A stretch of DNA of 23,128 nt, from IMG/VR virus record IMGVR_UViG_3300006749_000151, positions 1 through 23,128 of that record, one strand, 5' to 3'. Positions 7,415-13,281 of this stretch are shown here, one piece after another. Below the pieces are notes generated by a model. The model did not search any database. It was not told the DNA's origin and saw only the letters and a list, made by a program, of their open reading frames with translations. The first letter of the stretch is position 1, and every line of letters begins with the position of its first letter. The position numbers and the translations under genes are program-made. Source of the DNA: a virus.

Positions 7415-8464
7415 ATGTCAAATTTTGATAAAAAATGGAGTGAACTTTCAAAGAAGGAAAAGAAAGCTATAAAAAATAATAGTCAGTACCAGTCCAAGCA
7501 AGGGTGGCAGGACGCAAAGGCTGTATCGTTAGGTTACAAAGACGAGTCAGATCGCAAAACAAAGCAAAATACGCAATCAGCTAGTACAAATACTACTTCT
7601 TCAACCAACGTAACATCAGGTAGCTCGCCTGCCCCTTTGACAAATGCGGAAAGGAAAGAAGCATTCAATCAGCAAGCTGACTCATTTGGTGAGAATCTGA
7701 AGAAAGGTCAAGATTGGGGACCCACTCATACAGTCAAGTTTGGGGATGATGGGTTTATAAACATGCAGAATACAAGCACTCACGATCAGCTATTTAATTT
7801 AGACAAGCTGTTTGAGCTCGGTTATTCAGAGGGTGATCGTATTTACAAAGGAGGTCAAAAAGGAGAGCGCTTTGGTACTGGATTGATGGGAGCAAGTGGC
7901 TTACAAGTACAACAATCCCAAATTAGTGAGCATTTCATAGGCGGCAGCAGCTATAACCCTCAAGTTGCTCGATTACTTGATTCAGGTCAACTTAAACTCA
8001 ATGAGAAGACAGGCGATTGGAGTTCTTATAACAAGCAAGGGGGTCTGATTCAAAGCGGCAAAATTGATACTAATAGAAAGCGTTATGGATATACTCACGA
8101 ATCAGCAGGTGCTGTAAGGGATGAGTTTAAATATGCAGATCGTAATTACAATTCAGCTAGCAACAAGAATATTAGAAATCAAGCTTCTGAATTTACTAAG
8201 CAGCAACAAGTAAGAGATGCAGAAACCAGAAAAGCGGAGGAGATAAGATCTGCTGCAGGTTACATGCCTAACTTTGATGGTGCTTGGAGTAATCCAAAAG
8301 CAAATGAAATGTATCGCGAAACAGGTGGCTCAAAAGAGTTCAACCCTTCTGCATATGCTGATCAAGGGACGCAGAAAAATTCCAAGCTACAAGATCAGAT
8401 CAACAAAAGCTATGCAAACATGAACTTTGAATTTGACCCTACCCGTTTTATTCAAGGTCAATAA
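7415..8464 (+). CDS. Hypothetical polar protein, possible virion component
   Basis: A 349-residue, very polar protein rich in Ser, Thr, Asn, Gln, Lys and Gly. A charged helical N-terminus is followed by a Ser/Thr/Asn low-complexity stretch near residues 48-72. A middle part contains F-G-D-D-G-F-I-N-M-Q and G-Y-S-E-G-D-R-I-Y-K-G-G, and a helical C-terminal part is Gln/Ala/Arg-rich. No enzyme motif, signal or membrane segment is seen. It starts 33 bases after the oxygenase cluster and ends one base before the next gene's ATG. Composition and location suggest a structural or internal virion protein. I do not recognise the family. Confidence 0.7.
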   Translation: MSNFDKKWSELSKKEKKAIKNNSQYQSKQGWQDAKAVSLGYKDESDRKTKQNTQSASTNTTSSTNVTSGSSPAPLTNAERKEAFNQQADSFGENLKKGQDWGPTHTVKFGDDGFINMQNTSTHDQLFNLDKLFELGYSEGDRIYKGGQKGERFGTGLMGASGLQVQQSQISEHFIGGSSYNPQVARLLDSGQLKLNEKTGDWSSYNKQGGLIQSGKIDTNRKRYGYTHESAGAVRDEFKYADRNYNSASNKNIRNQASEFTKQQQVRDAETRKAEEIRSAAGYMPNFDGAWSNPKANEMYRETGGSKEFNPSAYADQGTQKNSKLQDQINKSYANMNFEFDPTRFIQGQ

Positions 8465-8465
8465 C

Positions 8466-8699
8466 ATGAAAAATAAACGTTCAAAAGCTAAGGGACTTGC
8501 CAAAGCTTTCAAGAAAATGTCTCATCGAAAAAAAGGTGGTACTAAAGGAACTTTTACAGCAGCAGCAACAAAAGCTGGACATCCGGATACACCTGATGGC
8601 CGTAAAGCTTTCGCCAATGAAGTTCTCAAAGACCCTGATGCTTCGCCTAAAATGAAGAAGAAGGCCAACTTCTATAAAAACATTATCAATAAAGACTAA
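8466..8699 (+). CDS. Small basic phage protein (G-T-F-T-A ... K-K-A-N-F type)
   Basis: A 77-residue Lys-rich protein with K-K-G-G-T-K-G-T-F-T-A-A-A, then F-A-N-E-V-L-K-D and K-M-K-K-K-A-N-F-Y-K-N. The K-G-x-F-T-x ... V-L ... A-N-F-x-x-N order is a recurrent small-protein pattern in phages and cyanophages with no assigned function; its basic charge suggests DNA or RNA contact. I chose ATG 8466, one base after the previous stop, over 8427, which would overlap the preceding gene by 38 bases. Its stop overlaps the next ATG by one base (TAATG at 8697-8701). Confidence 0.72.
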   Translation: MKNKRSKAKGLAKAFKKMSHRKKGGTKGTFTAAATKAGHPDTPDGRKAFANEVLKDPDASPKMKKKANFYKNIINKD

Positions 8700-8848
8700 T
8701 GCCTGGAACTAATTCAAAACCTGATTTTCTTGATATGGACGGCGATGGGGACAAGCAAGAACCCATGAGAGATGCTGCCAAAGACCCTGCAGCCCAAAAA
8801 TTCAAAGATAAGAAAATGGCTGAAGTAATGTCTAAGAGGAAAGGCTGA
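8699..8848 (+). CDS. 49-residue protein with an EF-hand/dockerin-like D-M-D-G-D-G-D motif
   Basis: A short ORF read directly from the sequence: ATG 8699 overlaps the previous stop (TAATG) and TGA 8846-8848 overlaps the next ATG (TGATG). The protein begins M-P-G-T-N-S-K-P-D-F-L-D-M-D-G-D-G-D-K-Q-E-P-M and then becomes Lys/Asp/Ala-rich. D-x-D-x-D-G-D-x-x-x-x-x-M resembles one calcium-binding loop of EF-hand or dockerin type (F-L-D-x-D-G-D-G). One-base junctions at both ends and a sensible protein make it a real gene. Its function is unknown; calcium binding is inferred from the motif only. Confidence 0.68.
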   Translation: MPGTNSKPDFLDMDGDGDKQEPMRDAAKDPAAQKFKDKKMAEVMSKRKG

Positions 8849-9033
8849 TGTCTGAAAAAAACAAATCAAAAGTGAATGAAGCCGGAAACTATACAAAGCC
8901 CGGCATGCGTAAACGCTTGTTTGAAAGCATCAAATCTGGCGGTAAAGGTGGCAAACCCGGTCAGTGGTCTGCCCGTAAAGCACAGATGCTTGCCAAGGCT
9001 TACAAAGCAAAAGGTGGAGGTTATAAGAACTAA
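8848..9033 (+). CDS. Small basic conserved protein (DUF5872-like)
   Basis: A 61-residue basic protein with Y-T-K-P-G-M-R-K-R-L-F, then G-G-K-G-G-K-P-G-Q-W-S-A-R-K-A-Q-M-L-A and ending Y-K-A-K-G-G-G-Y-K-N. The K-G-G-x-P-G-Q-W-S-A-R-K-A-Q-x-L-A ... Y-x-x-x-G-G-G-Y block is a well-conserved small family in phages and bacteria that I associate with DUF5872; the number is from memory. Function is unknown. ATG overlaps the upstream TGA, and TAA overlaps the next ATG (TAATG at 9031-9035), so it sits in a chain of coupled small genes. Confidence 0.78.
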   Translation: MSEKNKSKVNEAGNYTKPGMRKRLFESIKSGGKGGKPGQWSARKAQMLAKAYKAKGGGYKN

Positions 9034-9467
9034 TGACTAATTACAGCCAACGTAAGGCTCAAGTTCATGCCAATAAATCTATAGACAAAGTCGTTGGTAA
9101 ATGCCCACAGGCAACCCAGGACGTTGATGAAAACACTAAAAATAGAAATTGGACAATAGATAATTATGGCTATGGACCTATGAATCCTGACATGCCCAGC
9201 ATTAAATTCTGGGAAGAAAAGGCTGACATTTTTAATACATCCGTAGAGGAAGCACAATCAACTCGTTGCGGTAACTGCGCTGCATTTGATCAATCTAAAA
9301 GAATGCTCAACTGTATAATTAAAGGTATCAACGAGAAAAACAGTGTTGCTGATCCTAAGAAAGTCGTAATCTACGGCAATCTTGGTTATTGTCAGCTATT
9401 TAAGTTCAAGTGTGCTGGTGATCGAACCTGTGATGCTTGGGTTCATGGTGGTCCTATTACAAGTTAA
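9033..9467 (+). CDS. Cysteine-rich HiPIP-like iron-sulfur protein
   Basis: A 144-residue protein. The C-terminal half has C-G-N-C-A-A-F-D, then L-N-C, then G-Y-C-Q-L-F-K-F-K-C-A-G-D-R-T-C-D-A-W and G-G-P near the end. The C-x-x-C ... G-Y-C ... F-x-C ... R-T-C-x-A-W order resembles the high-potential iron-sulfur-like proteins reported in cyanophages, so a metal or Fe-S cluster is plausible. It could instead be a structural zinc protein. The N-terminal ~60 residues are polar with one extra Cys. ATG overlaps the previous stop by one base. No signal peptide is seen, so it is probably cytoplasmic or packaged in the virion. Confidence 0.68.
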   Translation: MTNYSQRKAQVHANKSIDKVVGKCPQATQDVDENTKNRNWTIDNYGYGPMNPDMPSIKFWEEKADIFNTSVEEAQSTRCGNCAAFDQSKRMLNCIIKGINEKNSVADPKKVVIYGNLGYCQLFKFKCAGDRTCDAWVHGGPITS

Positions 9468-9472
9468 AGGAT

Positions 9473-9922
9473 ATGAAACTAGCAGGTGATATTTTTAATA
9501 CAGCTATGGGACCAGTGCTTCAAGGATTATTTCCTAATTTACAAGCACAGCTCCGTCCACTACCAACACTTAAGGATTTTGATGGGAGGATGAATCATTA
9601 CCCAACTTATCCCGGAAGTGGCAGGGTGCACGATGGCAAAGGCAGCTATCCGCAAGTAGACATCTTTGAAGGTCCTATCCAAAATTATCCTCCTTATCGT
9701 CGATACCCAGAAGATAGAACCTGGGGAATTCCTAAAATTTCAAATACAAGAACTATGGAATTTAGAGACCGTAATGGGAACGGTATTGATGACAGAGATG
9801 AATTTGGAATAGGCCGTTTACAACAGATAGATCCAATAGTGCAGGATGCTCTGGATCGGATGGCAGCTGATAGACGCGATGGTATTGCAGGGACATTTCT
9901 ACCGGTTAATACTTATGGCTAA
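9473..9922 (+). CDS. Hypothetical protein with one EF-hand/dockerin-like loop
   Basis: A 149-residue protein. The ATG at 9473 has AAAGGA four to eight bases upstream; the in-frame ATG at 9437 would overlap the previous gene. The N-terminus is helical, followed by a Pro/Tyr-rich middle (Y-P-T-Y-P-G, N-Y-P-P-Y-R-R-Y-P). A late R-D-R-N-G-N-G-I-D-D-R-D-E-F segment fits the D-x-N-x-N-G-x-I-x-x-x-x-E calcium-loop pattern. It is the second such motif among the small genes here (see 8699-8848), which hints at calcium-stabilised virion proteins. Its stop overlaps the next gene by 8 bases. Family not recognised. Confidence 0.66.
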   Translation: MKLAGDIFNTAMGPVLQGLFPNLQAQLRPLPTLKDFDGRMNHYPTYPGSGRVHDGKGSYPQVDIFEGPIQNYPPYRRYPEDRTWGIPKISNTRTMEFRDRNGNGIDDRDEFGIGRLQQIDPIVQDALDRMAADRRDGIAGTFLPVNTYG

Positions 9923-10172
9923 GGCTAAATCTCAAAAAAGTCTCGATTCCTGGACTAAGGAGGACTGGGGCACCAAGAGCGGTAAGAACTCCACCCAGGG
10001 CAAGGACGCCAGTGGTGAGCGGTATCTGCCCCGGAAGGCGCGTGAAGCGCTCTCAGACAAGGAGTACGCCCGATCAACTGCAAAGAAGCGTGCAGCAGCT
10101 CGCAAGGGCAAGCAGCACAGCAAGCAGCCTAAGGACGTGGCTAAGAAGACCGCCAAATATAGAAGTTCATAA
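9915..10172 (+). CDS. Small basic protein with W-T-K-E-D-W motif
   Basis: An 85-residue very basic protein: S-W-T-K-E-D-W-G-T-K-S-G-K-N-S, then G-E-R-Y-L-P-R-K-A-R-E-A-L-S, E-Y-A-R-S-T and K-K-R-A-A-A-R-K-G-K-Q. The W-T-x-x-D-W-x-T-x-S-G-K ... G-E-R-Y-L-P block is a conserved DUF in phages and some algal viruses with no known function; nucleic-acid binding is likely from charge. I chose ATG 9915 (8-base overlap with the preceding gene) over 9846. Its DNA is visibly richer in G+C than all genes to its left, marking a composition change. Confidence 0.74.
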   Translation: MAKAKSQKSLDSWTKEDWGTKSGKNSTQGKDASGERYLPRKAREALSDKEYARSTAKKRAAARKGKQHSKQPKDVAKKTAKYRSS

Positions 10173-10373
10173 ATGTTTGCAGAAGATTCCGATGACGTGA
10201 GGATGGTGTGTGAGCTGGACGAACGGACCTGCCGCGCTCTCCTCTCAGCAATTGAATTCACCCTTGAGAAGTGGGTAGGGCAAGGTGAGCTTGATCAAGA
10301 GCAGCTCTTCGCTTTGAAGCCCACGCTTCAAGGGATGATCCTGGAGTTCAACCTGCTCCGAAAATCTGCATAA
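10173..10373 (+). CDS. Hypothetical small acidic helical protein, last gene of the late block
   Basis: A 66-residue helical protein with V-C-E-L-D-E-R-T-C-R-A-L-L-S-A-I-E-F-T-L-E and a C-terminal amphipathic helix. No known motif is seen. The ATG follows the previous stop directly (TAAATG), which supports reading as one operon. A stem-loop begins seven bases after its stop. Composition is G+C-rich, like the preceding gene and unlike genes further left. It could be a small regulator or a structural accessory; nothing in the sequence decides. Confidence 0.6.
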   Translation: MFAEDSDDVRMVCELDERTCRALLSAIEFTLEKWVGQGELDQEQLFALKPTLQGMILEFNLLRKSA

Positions 10374-10376
10374 AGG

Positions 10377-10409
10377 AAAACCCCCAGTCCCGGTGAAGGG
10401 CGATGGGGG
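10377..10409 (-). terminator. Rho-independent terminator, best oriented leftward
   Basis: CCCCCA at 10381-10386 pairs with TGGGGG at 10404-10409, and CCC at 10389-10391 can pair with GGG at 10398-10400. On the minus strand the stem is followed at once by TTTTCCTTTA. On the plus strand it is followed by GCTCCTGAGG, a poor U-tract. It therefore fits a leftward transcript coming from the non-coding region better than the + operon that ends at 10373, though it may act in both directions. Confidence 0.6.
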
Positions 10410-10670
10410 CTCCTGAGGTTTCGGGTTAGGTCCTGCATCCTTTTGAGAAGCAGGTTGTTGGTTGTTACCCAGGAACAATCTCGGGCTTACCGCTTCTTGT
10501 GGAACTTCCGTGAGGAAGGCGTCACTGCGTTCGCTACCGGCCTGGAGGGAGTTCGTTTGAGATCCCTAGGAAAGAGGACAACTGTCCAAGACAGTCTTAG
10601 CACGGGTGCGACGACGGGTGACGACGTGCTTGTGCTCTGGTTCAAACGAGGTCTGGACCCATCTTCCAAA

Positions 10671-10688
10671 TTGGTAGACGTCTACCAA
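10671..10688. repeat. Perfect 18-bp palindrome TTGGTAGACGTCTACCAA
   Basis: The sequence equals its own reverse complement. Each half contains GGTAGACGT, the same core found twice just upstream of the integrase (10878-10900). AATTGGTAGACG at 10669-10680 also matches 12 bases of the D-arm region of the tRNA-Leu gene (minus strand, 13040-13051). It is a likely dimer binding site for an integrase accessory factor or repressor; the role is inferred. Confidence 0.6.
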
Positions 10689-10877
10689 ACGTCGCTGAGA
10701 TCCCTGTGTTGGCCTTGACGGCACGCGACTTAAAATCAGTGCATCCAAAACTTAAGAAATGCAGTACACACCGTTGTACCTAGCCAAAATCATTGCCGCA
10801 AGGGGGTTCTGAAGCGGAAACGAAGAGATGACTAAAGCCGAAGAGAGCAAGCGAAGCGACGATAAAAGCCGAAATTA

Positions 10878-10900
10878 GTAGACGTTTTGGTAGACGTTTT
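10878..10900. repeat. Tandem direct repeat GTAGACGTTTT (two copies, 12-bp period)
   Basis: The 11-mer occurs at 10878-10888 and 10890-10900, about one helical turn apart, so both would face the same side of the DNA. The second copy is preceded by TTG, extending its match to the palindrome at 10671-10688. They lie 48-70 bases before the integrase ATG and are followed by ACTAG-TTT-CTAGT at 10902-10914. They are candidate integrase arm sites or operator for the integrase promoter. Confidence 0.55.
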
Positions 10901-10947
10901 AACTAGTTTCTAGTAAGGTCGCATGTATCCACCAGAATCCAGGAGCC

Positions 10948-12138
10948 ATGGCGCAAACCACAGCCTGGAGAGAGCACCTGACCCTCTTCAACAAAGCGCT
11001 GAAAGAAAACAAGGACTATTGGGTCAATGGCACCTATGTACGCGGTCGGGTCAAATCAAAACCCAATCGGTTTGGAAATCGGTCGCTTGATCTTGTGGCC
11101 GACTGGAACAGCGAGGAGGACGTAACAACACGACGTTTAAAAGTAGAGATAAAAACTAATGATCTAAATGGATCATTTAGCAAGGCTTTATTAGAAGCAA
11201 AAGAGCTCATTCTTCAAGCAAACATGGGATTATCGACTAGACGATTGACCTATGACGATAAAGCAATTAGGCCAAAACAACTGCGTCAAATCCAAGCAGC
11301 TCAGTTGGTAAAAGCAAAAAAATATTTAGCTGCTCGTTCTGAGCGACTTAATAATAATGATCGAACATTAGCCGATCACATTCGCTGGACCGAACATGTC
11401 TTTGGATATTCGAAACAAGAAGGACGGGAGATTTCGTTGCAATTGTGGGCAGAGGCAACAGCAGTCCTTTACCCATGGCGTGGTCAAGCTTCCTATAAAC
11501 GTTCCCTTGAAATAGGGAAGAATGTATGCCGTGAGTTAAAGGTGCCTCTGGGTATACAAGAGGAAGACAAACCTGCATACAAACAAAACACTTCAAATTT
11601 GTTGAGCACACCAAGCGAAGCCGAGGTGCGAGAACGTTTAGAGGCAATTCAAGATGCCGACGAACAAAAGCTTGCCTTCGCCATTACATCAACAGGATTG
11701 CGTCATATGGATATTTATAGTGTCGACTGGAATACCTATCTACCAAAAACAGGTCGTGCAAGATATTGGTGCTCTAAAAAGCAAAAGCAATACGTCATGG
11801 TACCTTGCGCCATTGATGGCTTCTGGTTAGACCTTTCCGGTTGGCGGCCACCAGAGTACGAGACTTATCATTTGTGGGGGGAGAAAGCAGATCCTAATTT
11901 GGAAAGAATTAAATTTCTGCAGTCGCACAAATTATCCAAATGGTACAGCCATGTGATGGGATTTAGTAGCACAACAAATCGACATCGTTACTGTTCATTT
12001 ACAATCTCAAGTGGATTTCACAGCATTGAATCTTGTGCCAGAGCTGTGGGTACATCTGCTAGTCAGATTGATGCGACGTATGGCAACGAATCCTGTGAAT
12101 ACGATTACCACTTAGGACTGGCGGCAGAGAAGGCATAA
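10948..12138 (+). CDS. int: Tyrosine recombinase/phage integrase with atypical active site
   Basis: A 396-residue protein, usual length for a phage integrase. A basic N-terminal DNA-binding region is followed by a core-binding part and a C-terminal catalytic domain. Box I is T-S-T-G-L-R-H-M-D-I (R252), with a Lys-rich beta hairpin S-K-K-Q-K-Q near 276-281. Box II aligns at N-R-H-R-Y-C-S-F-T (R347), and the nucleophile is Y378 in Q-I-D-A-T-Y-G. The two usual His are missing: the H-x-x-R position is N344, and L-G-H is V-G-T (T369). It would integrate or excise the element, plausibly at tRNA-Leu encoded 0.8 kb downstream. CAGGAG at 10940-10945 lies only 2 bases before the ATG. The end overlaps a reversed HTH gene by 80 bases. 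Confidence 0.82.
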   Translation: MAQTTAWREHLTLFNKALKENKDYWVNGTYVRGRVKSKPNRFGNRSLDLVADWNSEEDVTTRRLKVEIKTNDLNGSFSKALLEAKELILQANMGLSTRRLTYDDKAIRPKQLRQIQAAQLVKAKKYLAARSERLNNNDRTLADHIRWTEHVFGYSKQEGREISLQLWAEATAVLYPWRGQASYKRSLEIGKNVCRELKVPLGIQEEDKPAYKQNTSNLLSTPSEAEVRERLEAIQDADEQKLAFAITSTGLRHMDIYSVDWNTYLPKTGRARYWCSKKQKQYVMVPCAIDGFWLDLSGWRPPEYETYHLWGEKADPNLERIKFLQSHKLSKWYSHVMGFSSTTNRHRYCSFTISSGFHSIESCARAVGTSASQIDATYGNESCEYDYHLGLAAEKA

Positions 12139-12343
12139 CCCGGCCTTGACTGTGGCCAAGTTTGTGCATCGCATCAATATCAAACCGGAGTTGTCGAGGA
12201 CCAAACCGCCAACAATGCTTCCCTTCAATCAAAAGTCCGAGGTCCTCCCATTCTTTGCAAAGACTGCGAAGACGACGAACGCTGATTCCAAAATGATCTG
12301 CCACATCGGCAGCAGTGGCCCAAACGGGCGGAAGTTTTGCCAT
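12059..12343 (-). CDS. Small HTH protein, candidate excisionase/recombination directionality factor
   Basis: A 94-residue protein. An N-terminal helix-turn-helix of MerR/excisionase type is visible in A-D-V-A-D-H-F-G-I-S-V-R-R-L-R-S-L-C (residues ~13-30). It is followed by a wing-like L-L-I-E-G-K-H-C-W-R-F-G and a basic tail. Small HTH proteins beside an integrase are often excisionases (Xis) or integrase regulators, so that role is inferred from context. The last 80 bases lie antisense to the 3' end of the integrase gene, so the two transcripts would interfere. No clear Shine-Dalgarno is visible before ATG 12343. The sequence just upstream is TATATAA. Confidence 0.68.
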   Translation of the reverse strand: MAKLPPVWATAADVADHFGISVRRLRSLCKEWEDLGLLIEGKHCWRFGPRQLRFDIDAMHKLGHSQGRVMPSLPPVLSGNRIHRIRCHTSHQSD

Positions 12344-12448
12344 TTATATAAGCAGTCAGGACCAGACCCCAAGGGCCGTGGCCAGGAGTCTAAAGGAAGT
12401 AGGTGCTGGCCCGGAGATGGGTTTGATAAGATTTGTTAAATGCCGGAG

Positions 12449-12940
12449 CTAAGCGGCACGACCAATGTTCAAGCCTCGATACGTAGCCGTTTGAGCATGG
12501 CAGTTTGGGCAAAGCAACTCTAGATTTTCGAGGCTGTTATTAGTGCTGTCTCCATCCTTGTGCTCAAGCTCTAATGGAATCGGCCTGCCTCTCCATCGTT
12601 TCAAACCACATCCAGCACACTTCCTGGGAAGCAGCTTTTCCGTAAAAATCTTGTGTTTTAATTTGTAGGACTGGATTGGTACACCCTTATCAAGGAAATC
12701 AGAAATTGGTCTTTGAGGACCAGTTCGGATATGTCTGAGCCCCTTGTTCCAGGCACGGCCTTTAAAGTGGCTTGAATCAATACAAAACTTATCTATAGAC
12801 TTTTTGATGGTCGAGTAGTTGCCACCAGCTTCCTTAAGCCCAAGTTTTTTCAAAACCTGACGCAAAGAAGTCGAATCAGCGACGGCTGCTCTTAAAGACT
12901 CCTCATTCCAGGTACGAGGCTTGGGCAAGCAACCAGCCAA
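12449..12940 (-). CDS. HNH endonuclease with N-terminal helical DNA-binding part
   Basis: A 163-residue protein. Residues 11-55 form a helical segment (W-N-E-E-S-L-R-A-A-V ... L-R-Q-V-L-K-K-L-G-L) as in homing-type HNH nucleases of phages. The nuclease follows: C-A-G-C (108-111), L-E-L-E-H-K-D-G-D (H127), N-N-S-L-E-N-L (134-140) and C-P-N-C-H (144-148). These give both zinc-binding Cys pairs and the His-Asn-His core, so it is probably active. It cuts DNA; as a free-standing nuclease beside an integrase and tRNA it may be a homing element or part of the mobile module. ATG 12940 lies 40 bases downstream of the tRNA-Leu 3' end on the same strand. Confidence 0.85.
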   Translation of the reverse strand: MAGCLPKPRTWNEESLRAAVADSTSLRQVLKKLGLKEAGGNYSTIKKSIDKFCIDSSHFKGRAWNKGLRHIRTGPQRPISDFLDKGVPIQSYKLKHKIFTEKLLPRKCAGCGLKRWRGRPIPLELEHKDGDSTNNSLENLELLCPNCHAQTATYRGLNIGRAA

Positions 12941-12980
12941 TCGAAGCCTGTTTTATCTAAGGATCGTCTCATGTCAAGAG

Positions 12981-13064
12981 TGGGACCAGAGGGAATTGAA
13001 CCCTCACCTCCTTTCGGAGAACGCATTTTAAGTGCGGCGCGTCTACCAATTCCGCCATGGTCCC
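12981..13064 (-). tRNA. tRNA-Leu, anticodon TAA
   Basis: Read on the minus strand, the 84-base gene has acceptor GGGACCA pairing with TGGTCCC and discriminator A. The D-region is G-C-G-G-A-A-T-T-G-G-T-A-G-A-C, and the anticodon loop CTTAAAA gives anticodon TAA. A long variable arm TCTCC-GAAA-GGAG fits class II Leu tRNA, and the T-arm is GAGGGTTCAATTCCCTC. CCA is not encoded. The group I intron found in trnL(UAA) of many cyanobacteria is absent. The 3' end faces the HNH gene and integrase, as expected of a tRNA used as an integration site. It could be host-derived attachment sequence, a phage-carried tRNA, or both. Confidence 0.96.
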
Positions 13065-13137
13065 GACGAACTAACAATAGCAGAGAAAGTCCGTGATATA
13101 AATGTAGTTAAAATAGAGCTAATAAGTGATATATATC

Positions 13138-13281
13138 ATGGAATTCCTCTCCAAGCCAGAAACCTGGATTATCATTGCTGCTCTCAGTGAGATCATTGCA
13201 ATTAGTCCCCTTAAAGACAACAGTGTGGTTCAGCTAATCATGACCGCCATCAAATCGCTGAAACCTGCAAAAAAGAGGTAA
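13138..13281 (+). CDS. Small membrane-type protein (47 aa), possible frameshift donor
   Basis: An ORF read directly: M-E-F-L-S-K-P-E-T-W-I-I-I-A-A-L-S-E-I-I-A-I-S at the start and K-P-A-K-K-R at the end. Residues 10-23 are strongly hydrophobic and short for a membrane helix; the C-terminus is basic, consistent with an inner-membrane peptide or small amphipathic protein. No strong Shine-Dalgarno is seen; the leader is AT-rich (gtgatatatatc). Codons 44-46 read GCA AAA AAG, the exact slippery sequence of E. coli dnaX, and a -1 shift here opens an 85-codon frame to 13532. Alone, it is a plausible small lysis-type or host-effect peptide. Confidence 0.62.
   Translation: MEFLSKPETWIIIAALSEIIAISPLKDNSVVQLIMTAIKSLKPAKKR
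13269..13275 (+). promoter_or_regulatory. Candidate -1 ribosomal frameshift site A AAA AAG
   Basis: The heptamer is phased as GCA AAA AAG in the 47-residue frame, two codons before its stop. Established knowledge: this heptamer drives efficient -1 slippage in E. coli dnaX. The -1 frame is the one that carries the start-less ORF to 13532. Only a weak hairpin (CATC/GATG, 13286-13299) follows, and no upstream Shine-Dalgarno stimulator is evident, so efficiency is uncertain. Confidence 0.5.

Larger units (their letters stand above)
10374..10947. other. Non-coding, repeat-rich region upstream of the integrase
   Basis: No convincing gene is seen in 574 bases; the available frames start at TTG and have skewed composition. 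It contains a leftward terminator (10377-10409), a hairpin ACTGTC-CAA-GACAGT (10581-10595), the direct repeat TGAGATCCCT (10558-10567 and 10696-10705), an 18-base perfect palindrome (10671-10688), two GTAGACGTTTT repeats (10878-10900) and ACTAG-TTT-CTAGT (10902-10914). The left two thirds are G+C-rich. It probably carries integrase control or arm sites and possibly attP or a small leftward RNA. Confidence 0.6.

Noticed and set aside
7381-7415. AAAGCCCG after the third oxygenase as a terminator like that at 20129
   Set aside because: No complementary CGGGCT follows, so no stem can form.
10443-10748. Three overlapping frames (10443-10718 +, 10487-10669 -, 10566-10748 -) in the non-coding region
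   Set aside because: All begin at TTG without ribosome sites and have skewed Arg/Ser/Pro content; kept only as a possibility in the findings.
12335-12355. TATATAAATG and similar TATAAATG sequences at starts (12343, 14512), like T4-type late promoters
   Set aside because: They overlap the ATG itself, so a promoter there would start transcription inside the gene; probably AT-rich leaders only.
12146-12439. A 97-residue + frame opposite the HTH gene
   Set aside because: It is antisense to the clear helix-turn-helix ORF and lacks any motif or a usable ribosome site.
12892-13077. A 61-residue minus-strand frame running across the tRNA-Leu gene
   Set aside because: It reads through the tRNA and has no homologous look; the tRNA structure explains the sequence.
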